Position numbers and translations under genes: made by a program
Notes under the pieces: generated by a model
Database searches by the model: none
What the model saw: only the letters and a program-made list of their open reading frames with translations
Told to the model about the DNA's origin: nothing
Shown here: positions 46,730 to 58,947 of the stretch, one piece after another
How positions within the stretch are numbered: the stretch's first letter is position 1
Layout: the number at the start of each line of letters is the position of its first letter
Assembly (NCBI RefSeq): GCF_019097845.1
Contig: NZ_JAHRGM010000001.1
Coordinates: 434,001 to 498,000, forward strand
Direction: 5' to 3'
Origin: Sphingobium sp. AS12
Lineage (GTDB): Bacteria; Pseudomonadota; Alphaproteobacteria; Sphingomonadales; Sphingomonadaceae
Length of the DNA: 64,000 nucleotides

Positions 46730-47182
46730 TCAACCCAGCGCCGCCTTCACCAGCGCGCTGGCCTTGCTCATGTCGATCACCTGGCCGTGCCGTTCCTTCA
46801 GCACCGCCATCACCTTGCCCATATCCTTGACGCTCGCTGCGCCGACCTCGGCCTTGATGCCCTCGATCGCCGCCTTCGTCTCATCCTCGCTCAGCTGTTG
46901 CGGCAGGAAGCTTTCGATGACTTCCAACTCACTCTGTTCCTTGGCGGCCAACTCGTCGCGCCCGCCGCTCTTGAACATGTCGATCGATTCGCGGCGCTGC
47001 TTGACCATCTTCTGCAGCACTTCGACCACCACCACATCGTCGTCCGGCACGGTACTGGCCACGCGCAATTCGATGTCGCGGTCCTTCAGCTTGGCCATGA
47101 TCAGGCGCACGGCGGCCAGACGGTCCTTGTCGCCCGCCTTCATGGCTGTGATCTGGGCGCTCTTGATGGTATCGCGAATCAT
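46730..47182 (-). CDS. GatB/YqeY domain protein
   Basis: A 150-residue helical protein: MIRDTIKSAQITAMKAGDKD, LAAVRLIMAKLKDRDIELRV, VLQKMVKQRRESIDMFKSGG, AAKEQSELEVIESFLPQQLS and the end MSKASALVKAAL. The YqeY family shares the tRNA-binding tail domain of GatB, the transamidase that makes Gln-tRNA or Asn-tRNA; stand-alone forms have no proven role but are thought to act on tRNA amidation. The ATG at 47182 gives the normal family start; the longer frame to 47479 runs into carA on the other strand. It is divergent from carA, a neighbourhood common in alphaproteobacteria. Confidence 0.93.
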   Translation of the reverse strand: MIRDTIKSAQITAMKAGDKDRLAAVRLIMAKLKDRDIELRVASTVPDDDVVVVEVLQKMVKQRRESIDMFKSGGRDELAAKEQSELEVIESFLPQQLSEDETKAAIEGIKAEVGAASVKDMGKVMAVLKERHGQVIDMSKASALVKAALG

Positions 47183-47339
47183 GGCGAAGCGAATCCTGTT
47201 TTTATCGGGAAAGAAGTAGATATAACGCCAAAAGAGATTTTTAACAGGCGTTGACCGCGACGCTGCACAGGCATAGGTGACCGGCCGTTTAACCCGCACC
47301 AGACGGGACCCCGCAAAAGCAAAAAAGGACCACCCGACC

Positions 47340-48590
47340 ATGGCTGACGCCAAGACCCTCATTGTGCCCAAAGGAGCGACAGGGGTATTGGTTTTTGCCG
47401 ATGGTTCCGCCGTGTTCGGCCGTGGTTTCGGCGCTGTGGGCGAAGCGGTGGGCGAACTCTGCTTCAACACCGCCATCACCGGCTATCAGGAAATCATGAC
47501 CGACCCCAGCTATGCGGGCCAGGTCGTGACCTTCACCTTCCCCCATATCGGCAATGTCGGCACCAACGCCGACGATGTCGAGGCGGACACGCCCTTCGCG
47601 CTGGGCTGCGTCGTGCGGCAGGACGTGACGGAGCCGAGCAATTTCCGCAACGTCCAGCCATTTGACGACTGGATGCGCGACCATGGCCGCATCGGCCTGT
47701 CTGGCGTCGATACCCGCGCGCTCACCCGCATGATCCGCGAAAAGGGTGCGCCCAACATCGTCATCGCCCATGATCCCGACGGCGGGTTCGACATCGCCGC
47801 GCTGGCTGCCAAGGCCGCCGCCTGGCCCGGCCTTGAGGGCATGGACCTCGCCATCGAAGTCACCGGCAAGGATAGCCGCTTGTGGAGCGATGGCGGCTGG
47901 ACGCTGGGCGCGGGGTATAGCCTGAACGAAACCCAAACCCCGTTCGTGTCGAGCGCAGTCGAGACACCTGAAAGCGGCTTCTCGACTGCGCTCGAAGCGA
48001 ACGGAGCCAGTTCAAGACCCCATGTCGTCGCCATCGATTATGGCGCGAAGAACAACATCTTCCGCAATCTGGTAAAGGCCGGCGCGCGCGTCACCGTACT
48101 GCCCGCCACCGCCACCTTCGATCAGGTGTCGGCCCTGTCGCCCGATGGCGTGTTCCTGTCCAACGGTCCGGGCGATCCCGCCGCGACCGGGGCTTACGCC
48201 GTGCCGGTGATCCGGCAGGTGCTGGACGCGGACATTCCCGTGTTCGGCATCTGCCTTGGCCACCAGTTGCTCGGCCTTGCCGTGGGCGCAAAGACGATCA
48301 AGATGCATCAGGGCCATCGTGGCGCGAACCATCCGGTCAAGCGGCTGGAGGACGGGCTGGTCGAAATCACCAGCATGAACCACGGCTTTGCGGTCGATGC
48401 GGCGACGCTGCCCGTCAATGTCCGCGCCACCCATGTCTCGCTGTTCGACGGCAGCAATTGCGGCATTGCGCTCACTGACAAAAATGCCTTCTCGGTCCAG
48501 TATCACCCCGAAGCCTCGCCCGGCCCGCAGGACAGCTTCTACCTGTTCCAGCGCTTCGTCGATGGCCTCAAAAAAGCCGTGGCGGCATGA
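47340..48590 (+). CDS. carA: Carbamoyl-phosphate synthase small subunit, with in-frame repeat insertion
   Basis: A 416-residue glutamine amidotransferase subunit that supplies ammonia for carbamoyl phosphate, used for arginine and pyrimidines. The N-terminal domain (1-190) has VFGRGFGAVGEAVGELCFNT and GYQEIMTDPSYAGQVVTFTF. The class I amidotransferase domain (about 225-410) has the nucleophile in VFGICLGHQLLGLAVGAKT and the His-Glu pair in VQYHPEASPGPQD. Residues 201-222 (PFVSSAVETP...FSTALEANG) come from a palindromic repeat and sit in the linker between the domains, where normal CarA proteins have a shorter stretch. The frame is kept and all catalytic residues remain, so it is probably active. 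ATG at 47340 has AAGGA ten bases upstream. Confidence 0.96.
   Translation: MADAKTLIVPKGATGVLVFADGSAVFGRGFGAVGEAVGELCFNTAITGYQEIMTDPSYAGQVVTFTFPHIGNVGTNADDVEADTPFALGCVVRQDVTEPSNFRNVQPFDDWMRDHGRIGLSGVDTRALTRMIREKGAPNIVIAHDPDGGFDIAALAAKAAAWPGLEGMDLAIEVTGKDSRLWSDGGWTLGAGYSLNETQTPFVSSAVETPESGFSTALEANGASSRPHVVAIDYGAKNNIFRNLVKAGARVTVLPATATFDQVSALSPDGVFLSNGPGDPAATGAYAVPVIRQVLDADIPVFGICLGHQLLGLAVGAKTIKMHQGHRGANHPVKRLEDGLVEITSMNHGFAVDAATLPVNVRATHVSLFDGSNCGIALTDKNAFSVQYHPEASPGPQDSFYLFQRFVDGLKKAVAA
47940..48004. repeat. CGTTCG palindromic repeat, copy C (inside carA)
   Basis: A 65-base palindrome starting CCGTTCGTGTCGAGCGCAGT and ending TGCGCTCGAAGCGAACGG. With the next base it makes exactly 22 codons (201-222 of carA) and no stop. 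It has paired changes relative to copy B (GCAGTC/GACTGC in place of GAAGTC/GACTTC), which keep the palindrome. Confidence 0.88.
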
Positions 48591-48955
48591 GCATCAAGCT
48601 GCCCCCCGTCGATGAAGCGCGCCTGGCCGCCGAATGGGAAGCGGACCGGCAAGTCCTCGCCAACCTCGCCGCCAATGGCGACAAGGCGATGATCCCGCGC
48701 GCCGTGGACGTCAGCTTCAAGGGCAATGACAAGGATTTCGACCGCGTCCTGGAAATCGCCAGCCAATTCGGCATGGTCGAGTTGGACCGCGAAGAGGATG
48801 AGGATGGCGACCTGTTCCTGTTCCTGGAATGCGAACAGGCGGTGGACGAAGCCTCCATCCGCGCGCTGACGAAGAAGTGCCTCCAGATCGAGATATTGTG
48901 TGGCGTTGAATATGACGGCTGGGGGTGCGAGGCTCGGACGGGGGCGGTGCATTGA
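48587..48955 (+). CDS. rraB: RraB-family ribonuclease E inhibitor
   Basis: A 122-residue protein with the RraB fold (PF06877): AAEWEADRQVLANLAANGDK, PRAVDVSFKGNDKDFDRVLE, FGMVELDREEDEDGDLFLFL and an end with LQIEILCGVEYDGWGCEART. RraB binds RNase E in E. coli and changes which RNAs it cuts; in this species the role is inferred from family. Its ATG overlaps the carA stop (ATGA), so the two are coupled. The following AT-rich gene begins in its last codons. Confidence 0.88.
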   Translation: MSIKLPPVDEARLAAEWEADRQVLANLAANGDKAMIPRAVDVSFKGNDKDFDRVLEIASQFGMVELDREEDEDGDLFLFLECEQAVDEASIRALTKKCLQIEILCGVEYDGWGCEARTGAVH

Positions 48956-49827
48956 GTTCTGCACTTCCGCCAACAACCCGTAGTATCGCTGACTACGTGG
49001 CTCTTGCAGTCATCAGCAAGATTAGTTGGGATGATGCTGATGATGATGAATTCAACGACATTTTCGGCAATCATCGAGCTACTGCAAGAGATTTTTCCGG
49101 TGATCTGTCTGAGTTCAAAAACTATGCTGAGCAGCGCTGTGGATTCCCAATCACGGAGCAGTTGGCTCAAGACGTTATAAGAAGTCTAGCTGAGTGCGGA
49201 CTTCTCAGGGTGACTGACGACAATTTTTCTGGAACATTCGTAAAAATAAAAGCCAACGAGTTTGAAAATTTCGTTTCCCTTGCTCAAGAGCAAATTCAAG
49301 ATGCCAAACGGAACGGTGATGAATCTGGCTTGATTGACAAGGCATCAGATTACCCTCGTGGTTCAGCTTTTTTGAAGCATGTGCTGTACGAAGATTATCA
49401 TGAGCTTGGTGATCAATGGCTGCGACGCGCACTTGTTGGTCTGCGGAAGCACTTTGACGAACGCGGTGTTTTGCCAGATGATGGTGTTGATCTTCCGCTC
49501 GTTGATATTGCCATCGCCCGAGCTTCTGATCGTTTGGTTGCGATAGATCATAACTCTCGCGCATTTGCGGAAGTTGTCGAACTCACAGATGCTGCTTCAG
49601 AATCGATACGATCATCTAATTCGATCGATGAAGATAAGCGTAGTTGGATAAGAGACCATATTGGTGCAGGTATAGCGCTGATAAAGAAGCATAAAGTCCT
49701 AGCGTCAGCAGTCTCTGCGCTGCTTTTGGCTCCGCTTATGAATGCCTATGAGGCCGTAGCGGAAGAGCCGGCTAAGCAAGCAATATTGCTAGCAATTAAT
49801 ACTATTCGCGCTTTCTTTGGAATTTAA
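48952..49827 (+). CDS. AT-rich orphan protein between rraB and carB
   Basis: A 291-residue protein (TTG start at 48952, overlapping the rraB stop; a GTG at 48925 would add nine residues). No known domain is certain. Residues 10-110 read like a small winged-helix-type module ([38 protein letters not shown]). Residues about 170-190 carry [22 protein letters not shown]-like sequence (visible: [20 protein letters not shown]), a motif I have seen in other uncharacterised alphaproteobacterial proteins. A weak membrane helix lies at about 245-262 ([20 protein letters not shown]). Base use is foreign: 49021-49080 has 24 G/C of 60, against 34 of 60 at 48721-48780 in rraB. It ends one base before the carB ATG. 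I infer a horizontally acquired accessory gene. Confidence 0.75.
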   Translation: MSSALPPTTRSIADYVALAVISKISWDDADDDEFNDIFGNHRATARDFSGDLSEFKNYAEQRCGFPITEQLAQDVIRSLAECGLLRVTDDNFSGTFVKIKANEFENFVSLAQEQIQDAKRNGDESGLIDKASDYPRGSAFLKHVLYEDYHELGDQWLRRALVGLRKHFDERGVLPDDGVDLPLVDIAIARASDRLVAIDHNSRAFAEVVELTDAASESIRSSNSIDEDKRSWIRDHIGAGIALIKKHKVLASAVSALLLAPLMNAYEAVAEEPAKQAILLAINTIRAFFGI

Positions 49828-49828
49828 C

Positions 49829-53164
<3,336 letters not shown>

Positions 53165-53244
53165 TCCCCTGCACAAGGACACACGCTGCGGGTGGCACCA
53201 TGTTGGTCGCCGCCAAAGGGAAGTTTTGACGAAGGATTTGCATA

Positions 53245-53721
53245 ATGGCGACCGTTGAGAAGATGCCGATGTTGCAGATGGGCTATGACAAGCTCATGGG
53301 GCAACTCCGCGAACTCAAGGCTGAACGGCCATTGATCGTCGACGCCATCGAAGAGGCGCGCGCCCATGGCGATCTGTCGGAAAATGCCGAATATCACGCC
53401 GCCAAGGAACGGCAGGGCCAGGTCGAAGCGACCATCTCCGATCTGGAGGACAAGCTGTCGCGCGCGCAGATCATCGATCCCAAGAGCCTGTCGGGCGACA
53501 AGATCGTGTTCGGCGCGACCGTCACCTTGCTCGATGAGGATGACAAGCCGGTCAAATATCAGATCGTGGGGCAGGCCGAAGCCGACGCGAAGCTCGGCAT
53601 GATTTCCTATAACAGCCCGCTTGGCCGCGCGCTGATCGGCCGCACGGTGGGCGAGGATGTGGAAGTGTCGGTCCCCGCGGGCGACAAATTCTACCAGGTC
53701 GAAAAAATCGCCTTCATCTGA
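53245..53721 (+). CDS. greA: Transcription elongation factor GreA
   Basis: A 158-residue protein with the N-terminal coiled coil ([14 protein letters not shown]-like start, then [20 protein letters not shown]) whose tip carries the acidic [15 protein letters not shown] motif that stimulates RNA cleavage in stalled polymerase. The C-terminal FKBP-like domain has [20 protein letters not shown] and [20 protein letters not shown]. It follows carB by 80 bases on the same strand. A rhomboid protease gene follows within two bases. Confidence 0.97.
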   Translation: MATVEKMPMLQMGYDKLMGQLRELKAERPLIVDAIEEARAHGDLSENAEYHAAKERQGQVEATISDLEDKLSRAQIIDPKSLSGDKIVFGATVTLLDEDDKPVKYQIVGQAEADAKLGMISYNSPLGRALIGRTVGEDVEVSVPAGDKFYQVEKIAFI

Positions 53722-53723
53722 CC

Positions 53724-54383
53724 GTGAAATTACCCGCAGGCAGGATGACCAACGGAATTGCGGCGATCACTTTTGTCGCATTCCTGCTGCTCCATTTCAC
53801 CGGACGGACCGATGACGCCGCCATCATTGGCGGCTTCATCCCGGCGCGGATTGGCGACCCTGCTCTCCTGGAGGGTATGGCGGCGGTTCCGGCCTGGTTG
53901 ACCCCGCTCAGCTGCGCGCTGATTCACGCTGGCTGGCTGCATATCGGTTTCAATCTGCTGATGCTGGTCTTTTGCGGGCGGCAGGTCGAACAGGTGCTGG
54001 GGAAGGGGGGTACGCTCTGCCTTTACCTCGTCGGCGCTTATGGTGCCTGCGCGGCGCAATGGGCGATCGACCCCGGATCGACCAATCCGATGGTTGGCGC
54101 CAGCGGCGCGATCTCGGCAATCATGGCGACCTATGCCTTGCTCTACAGCCAGCAGACGGTGCGCCGCATCGGGCCATTGTCGGCCAATATCGTGCGCCTG
54201 CTCTGGCTGGCGGCGGCGTGGATTGGCTTGCAACTGATGATCGGCATCGCGACCGCTGGTGGTCTGGGCGACCTGGGCGAGATCGCCATCGCCGCGCATA
54301 TTGGTGGTTTTCTGGTGGGGCTGGTGCTGACGCGCCAGCTGCTGCGCTGGCGTTTCCGCAAACCGCCCCAGCCCCTGAATTAA
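53724..54383 (+). CDS. Rhomboid-family intramembrane serine protease
   Basis: A 219-residue membrane protein with six predicted helices. The catalytic serine is S127 in the motif GASGAISAIM, the catalytic histidine is H192 in AAHIGGFLVGL, and the supporting HxxxN motif is H73-N77 in HIGFNLLMLVF. All are present, so it should be active. Rhomboids cut other membrane proteins within the bilayer; the substrate cannot be told. GTG start two bases after greA (an ATG eight codons on is possible), so it is probably co-transcribed with greA. Confidence 0.92.
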   Translation: MKLPAGRMTNGIAAITFVAFLLLHFTGRTDDAAIIGGFIPARIGDPALLEGMAAVPAWLTPLSCALIHAGWLHIGFNLLMLVFCGRQVEQVLGKGGTLCLYLVGAYGACAAQWAIDPGSTNPMVGASGAISAIMATYALLYSQQTVRRIGPLSANIVRLLWLAAAWIGLQLMIGIATAGGLGDLGEIAIAAHIGGFLVGLVLTRQLLRWRFRKPPQPLN

Positions 54384-54407
54384 CGATCAGCGCCTAATGT
54401 CTAACAT

Positions 54408-54525
54408 CCGTTCGTGCTGAGTAGAGACTGAGCTTGCCGAAGGCTCGTATCGAAGCATCACGCGCAGCGTTTGATCCTTCGATACGCCATTTCGACTTCG
54501 CTCAATGGCTACTCAGGACGAACGG
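54408..54525. repeat. Palindromic repeat of CCGTTCG/CGAACGG type, class 3
   Basis: The outer arms are CCGTTCGTGCTGAGTAG and CTACTCAGGACGAACGG; inner parts contain a further inverted pair (GTATCGAAG with CTTCGATAC). At 118 bases it is the longest repeat in the window. It lies between the convergent ends of the rhomboid and DUF4170 genes. Confidence 0.8.
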
Positions 54526-54547
54526 ATTGGGGTAAAGTCATTACACT

Positions 54548-54769
54548 TCAAGTCGACGGCAGGTCCGGTTCCAGCAGCCGGTGCAGATGCACGATCACAT
54601 AGCGCATTTCCGCGTCATCGACTGTCCGCTGTGCCGCGCCGCGCCACGCCTTTTCGGCCGACGCATAGTCAGGGAACACGCCGACCAGATCGACCTTGCT
54701 CAGGTCCTGAAATTCCAGTGTCTGTGGATCGGTAACGCGACCGCCCATCACCAGATGCATTTTGCTCAT
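54548..54769 (-). CDS. DUF4170 family protein
   Basis: A 73-residue protein: KMHLVMGGRVTDPQTLEFQD, VDLVGVFPDYASAEKAWRGA and MRYVIVHLHRLLEPD. This matches the small alphaproteobacterial DUF4170 family, in which a beta-alpha-beta module is expected. No role is known to me. It stands alone between a palindromic repeat and a group of envelope proteins on the same strand. Confidence 0.85.
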   Translation of the reverse strand: MSKMHLVMGGRVTDPQTLEFQDLSKVDLVGVFPDYASAEKAWRGAAQRTVDDAEMRYVIVHLHRLLEPDLPST

Positions 54770-54874
54770 GGTGTTATCTTATCCTCGCTTGGGTGAACGC
54801 TGACCCTAGCAGCGGTGCAGCGTCCATCCAAGGGGGAGCAGGGCCGCAACTGCGTGCTTTTGCCGCCGTTGCGA

Positions 54875-55429
54875 TTAGTTTTTCGGCAATCGCGCCTTGA
54901 TCGCCTCGGCCAGGGCATCGATCTTGGTGCTGACCATCGCGACGACATCGTCGGTAATGTGCGATGCCTTGGCGGGCAGGTCGCTCGATGCCGCGGTCTT
55001 GCGCGCGGTGGCGGCCAGATCGCTCGCGCCCTGCTTGATCGTTTCCGCGCCATCCGACGCGGCCGACCGTGCGGCCAGCGCTGCCTCGACCAACCGCGCA
55101 CCGGCCGTGCTGGCCAAGCTCGGCAGGGCTTTCATCGCCGCGCGGCTCTTAGGGAACATCCACGCGATCACCGCGCCAGCAGCGACTGCGCCAGCCACCG
55201 CGACGACAGGATGCTCCTGCACGATCTGGTTGGCCCGCGCCGCAACCTTCTGCGTGCGGTCGCGTGCGTCGCCATAGGCCTCGCTCGCCTTTTCCCGGCT
55301 GGTCTGGATCAGTTCGCCAGCGCCTTCGCGCGCCTTTTCCGTGCCATCCTTGATCTTGTCCGTCGCGCTCGTCGCGACATCGTTCGCCGCTTCGCGGACG
55401 CGGCTCAGTTGGGCGCGAATATCAGCCAT
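54875..55429 (-). CDS. Amphipathic-helix membrane protein, YqjD-like
   Basis: A 184-residue protein starting at the ATG at 55429 (GGAG seven bases upstream; an ATG three bases earlier is also possible). Residues 1-75 form a long charged helix (SRVREAANDVATSATDKIKD, GTEKAREGAGELIQTSREKA), residues 80-97 one hydrophobic helix (HPVVAVAGAVAAGAVIAWMF), and the rest another long Ala-rich helix. The pattern of repeated Ala/Lys/Glu helices and one membrane helix resembles ElaB/YqjD/DUF883 proteins and LEA-like stress proteins. It overlaps the gene upstream and is the last of a three-gene run. Confidence 0.75.
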   Translation of the reverse strand: MADIRAQLSRVREAANDVATSATDKIKDGTEKAREGAGELIQTSREKASEAYGDARDRTQKVAARANQIVQEHPVVAVAGAVAAGAVIAWMFPKSRAAMKALPSLASTAGARLVEAALAARSAASDGAETIKQGASDLAATARKTAASSDLPAKASHITDDVVAMVSTKIDALAEAIKARLPKN

Positions 55430-55745
55430 CATCAGTCTCCGAATGGTCGGGGTTTGTGTCTTCATTTCGAACGCCCAGCCGACCGAAAAGTGCCGCCAGC
55501 GGGCGACGGGTCAGGAAGAGGAGCAGGGCGGCCCCAGCCGCGCCAACCATGGCTGGCCGCTGACGCGCGGTGGCGGCGGCATAGGCCATCCCGTCCATGG
55601 CAACGTCCACCACCTTGGCGGTGGCATCCTGCTTCAGCCGAGCGGGCGTGATACGCGCTTTGGCCGTCTGAGCGCTGGAAATCAGGCTTTGTTTCGCTGC
55701 CTCGGCCCGCGCGACAGCCTCTTGATAGCGCCCTGCACCGCTCAT
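55422..55745 (-). CDS. DUF3618-like membrane protein
   Basis: A 107-residue protein starting at the ATG at 55745, which overlaps the stop of the holin-like gene (ATGA). Residues 1-50 are a charged helix (GRYQEAVARAEAAKQSLISS, QTAKARITPARLKQDATAKV) and residues about 65-83 a membrane helix (PAMVGAAGAALLLFLTRRPL). The combination fits the DUF3618 family, which usually follows a phage-holin-like DUF1469 gene, as here. Function unknown; likely inner membrane. Confidence 0.8.
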   Translation of the reverse strand: MSGAGRYQEAVARAEAAKQSLISSAQTAKARITPARLKQDATAKVVDVAMDGMAYAAATARQRPAMVGAAGAALLLFLTRRPLAALFGRLGVRNEDTNPDHSETDDG

Positions 55746-56131
55746 GGCGTAATCGCTTTCTTCATCCGGGAAATCCGCGCCTTCGCCAGCAATAACAGGC
55801 CGATCGCCACCAGCAGGCTGGCACCCAGCACTGCGAAGGTCGCCCAAAGTGGGCCAAGCTGTGGCGCCAGCGCGATGATCAGGCCGATCAGGAACGCGAC
55901 CAGCGTAGCAAAGACAAGCATGATCGCAACCCCGGCAAAGATCGCCGCATCGCGCACGCCTGCGCCGATCAGGCCAGCGCGCGCCTTCTGCTTGTCCGCT
56001 TCTGCCGCCGCATAGGCACGGCCATCGGCATAGAGACGGGCAAAGACGTCGCGCACCGATTCGTCGGGGGCGCTATCGTCCGGCCCGTCGGCGTGCGGCG
56101 TCACCGCCGTTTCCGCTGGCATCTCTGTCAA
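55742..56131 (-). CDS. Phage-holin-family-like (DUF1469) inner-membrane protein
   Basis: A 129-residue protein. An acidic N-terminus is followed by a helix with ARLYADGRAYAAAEADKQKA, and then two membrane helices (AAIFAGVAIMLVFATLVAFL and a second with LWATFAVLGASLLVAIGLLL). This is the layout of the holin superfamily 6 / DUF1469 group, common in alphaproteobacteria beside DUF3618. The family name comes from sequence similarity; there is no prophage here. First gene of the three-gene envelope run. Confidence 0.85.
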   Translation of the reverse strand: MTEMPAETAVTPHADGPDDSAPDESVRDVFARLYADGRAYAAAEADKQKARAGLIGAGVRDAAIFAGVAIMLVFATLVAFLIGLIIALAPQLGPLWATFAVLGASLLVAIGLLLLAKARISRMKKAITP

Positions 56132-56171
56132 ATCACCCTCCGCCGCGCTTGCCGCAGCTTTTGCGCAGATG

Positions 56172-56828
56172 TCAGGCGTCGCTGTCCGAACCCTTGGCCA
56201 GACGCATCAGCACGAAGCCGACCACTGCCGCCGCACCGATCGCGACCGCCGGGCTTTTACGCACAAAGTCGCGCGCTTCGGTCATCAGCTGGTCGACATC
56301 CTTACTGTCGAGCGAGTCCGCCGCACCAGCGACCGATTCGGCCGCCTGACGGGCATAATCGCCATATTGCGGACCCAGTTTGGCATCGACCGTGCCTGCC
56401 GTATCGGCAATCAGCTTGGAGAGGCTCTGCATGGCCGTGCCGGTCTTTTCCTTGGCGACGCCAGCGGCTGACTTGGCGGTTTTACCCGCCTGTTCCTTGA
56501 TCGGGTCGATATGCGACTTCCAATCGACAGCGCCCAGCGCATCGGTTGCGGACTTGGCTGCTTGCTCGGCCTTCGCCTTGATGGGCGCGATCTGCGCGGC
56601 CCAGCCGGTGGAGGCTGTGCCATTGCCAGACTTTTTGGCCGTCTTGGCCGCAGGAGCCTTGCGCACGGGCGTCTTGCGCACCGCGGCAGCCTTGACGGGC
56701 TTCACCGCAGGCACGCTGGCGGCGGTGGCTTCGACCGGCTTGGCTTTGCGCGGCCTGCCGACCGACTTCTTCGCGGCGCTTTTGTTCGCTGCGGTCTTGA
56801 CGGGCGGGGTTTCGGGCGTGTCGGCCAT
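56172..56828 (-). CDS. Lys/Ala-rich protein with C-terminal membrane helix
   Basis: A 218-residue protein starting at the ATG at 56828. Residues 1-85 are rich in Lys, Ala and Pro (KSVGRPRKAKPVE, VRKTPVRKAPAAKTAKKSG), resembling histone H1-like or AT-hook-type basic tails (a GRPRK motif is present). Residues 90-180 are amphipathic helices; about 193-211 is a membrane helix (VAIGAAAVVGFVLMRLAKGS). It resembles a DUF883/YqjD protein with a basic extension. One could imagine a membrane protein that touches DNA or ribosomes, as proposed for YqjD, but this is inference. It precedes the holin-like gene by 40 bases. Confidence 0.75.
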   Translation of the reverse strand: MADTPETPPVKTAANKSAAKKSVGRPRKAKPVEATAASVPAVKPVKAAAVRKTPVRKAPAAKTAKKSGNGTASTGWAAQIAPIKAKAEQAAKSATDALGAVDWKSHIDPIKEQAGKTAKSAAGVAKEKTGTAMQSLSKLIADTAGTVDAKLGPQYGDYARQAAESVAGAADSLDSKDVDQLMTEARDFVRKSPAVAIGAAAVVGFVLMRLAKGSDSDA

Positions 56829-57002
56829 GGTCCTAAGTCTCCCTTTCGGTTGCGCGGCTGGGGCGTGCGGCGCAGCAATTGATACTTTGGTCAAATGCTT
56901 TGCGGTCGCTCACAGTTCCGTAGCCGTTCCAATTTCGACCATCGGCATTTTTTCGGCCCATGCAAGCCCCTCTGCATTGCCAAGCACCGGGTCGCTGGCT
57001 AA

Positions 57003-58334
<1,332 letters not shown>

Positions 58335-58352
58335 AATCGGTCAGGATTCGGT

Positions 58353-58386
58353 TGGCCGCAAGTTAACCATTTTTTACTTGCGGCCA
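58353..58386 (+). terminator. Hairpin between eno and ftsB
   Basis: A perfect 11-base stem (TGGCCGCAAGT at 58353-58363, ACTTGCGGCCA at 58376-58386) with a 12-base loop that contains TTTTTT. No T run follows the stem, so it may be a weak terminator, an RNA-stabilising structure for eno, or a processing site. Confidence 0.55.
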
Positions 58387-58412
58387 GCCACTCCCTGTGA
58401 TTCATCTTGGCC

Positions 58413-58724
58413 ATGGCGCATATCGCGAAGCTTCGTTCCCTTCTTTTCTCGGCCTTTGGCCCGGCGGTCGCGCTGCTGCTCCTGCTCGTCTTTGCCGGTT
58501 ATGTCGTGCTGGGGTCGAATGGGGTGCTGGCGTGGGGCGACTATTCGCGCCAGCTGCGCGCGGCCAAGGCAGAACTGAAAACGACCAAGGCCGCGCAAGC
58601 AGAACTGCGCAACCGCGTCGAAGCGCTTGATCCCCGCCGCGTCGATCCCGACCTGGCCGACGAACTGATCCGCCGCCAGCTTGGCGTCATCCATCATGAT
58701 GAAGTGATCGTTCCGCTCAACTGA
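58413..58724 (+). CDS. ftsB: Cell-division protein FtsB/DivIC family
   Basis: A 103-residue septum-formation protein. One membrane helix (about residues 9-30, LLFSAFGPAVALLLLLVFAG) is followed by a coiled coil (LRAAKAELKTTKAAQAELRN) and the conserved region after it (DLADELIRRQLGVIHHDEVI). FtsB joins FtsL and FtsQ to trigger septal wall synthesis. The ATG at 58413 was chosen over a TTG two codons upstream. Its place between eno and pdhA is the standard one. Confidence 0.9.
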   Translation: MAHIAKLRSLLFSAFGPAVALLLLLVFAGYVVLGSNGVLAWGDYSRQLRAAKAELKTTKAAQAELRNRVEALDPRRVDPDLADELIRRQLGVIHHDEVIVPLN

Positions 58725-58802
58725 GTGTCTTTCCAGGAAAACGTAACGTTTTTGCGCGGAAATGGCTGTCGTCGCAATTTTGCTGCGAATGGATAGGCCG
58801 AG

Positions 58803-58892
58803 ACTTTGCAAACTTCGCAAGCCGGATAGAGGTTGCGAAATTCTTGTCCACCCCGCCCGGATTCCGGGCTTCGCCGTTGCAATATATGCAAC
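58803..58892. promoter_or_regulatory. Cluster of TTGC(A/G)A motifs before pdhA
   Basis: The tandem ACTTTGCAA-ACTTCGCAA (58803-58820) is followed by an inverted partner GTTGCGAAATT (58832-58842) and by a palindrome GTTGCAATATATGCAAC (58876-58892), all inside the 223-base gap before pdhA. Motifs of TTTGCAAA type are bound by ScfR-family regulators (PccR in Rhodobacter, RamB in corynebacteria) that control acyl-CoA and acetate metabolism. I infer, with low certainty, a regulated pdhA promoter. Confidence 0.45.
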
Positions 58893-58947
58893 TCTGCCGC
58901 TATATCGGACTTCCTTCCATCCTACCCCACGCAAAAGGATAAGAGCC

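Noticed and set aside
55742-56131. Holin-like gene as a sign of a prophage
   Set aside because: No other phage gene is near; this family is a normal chromosomal membrane protein in alphaproteobacteria.
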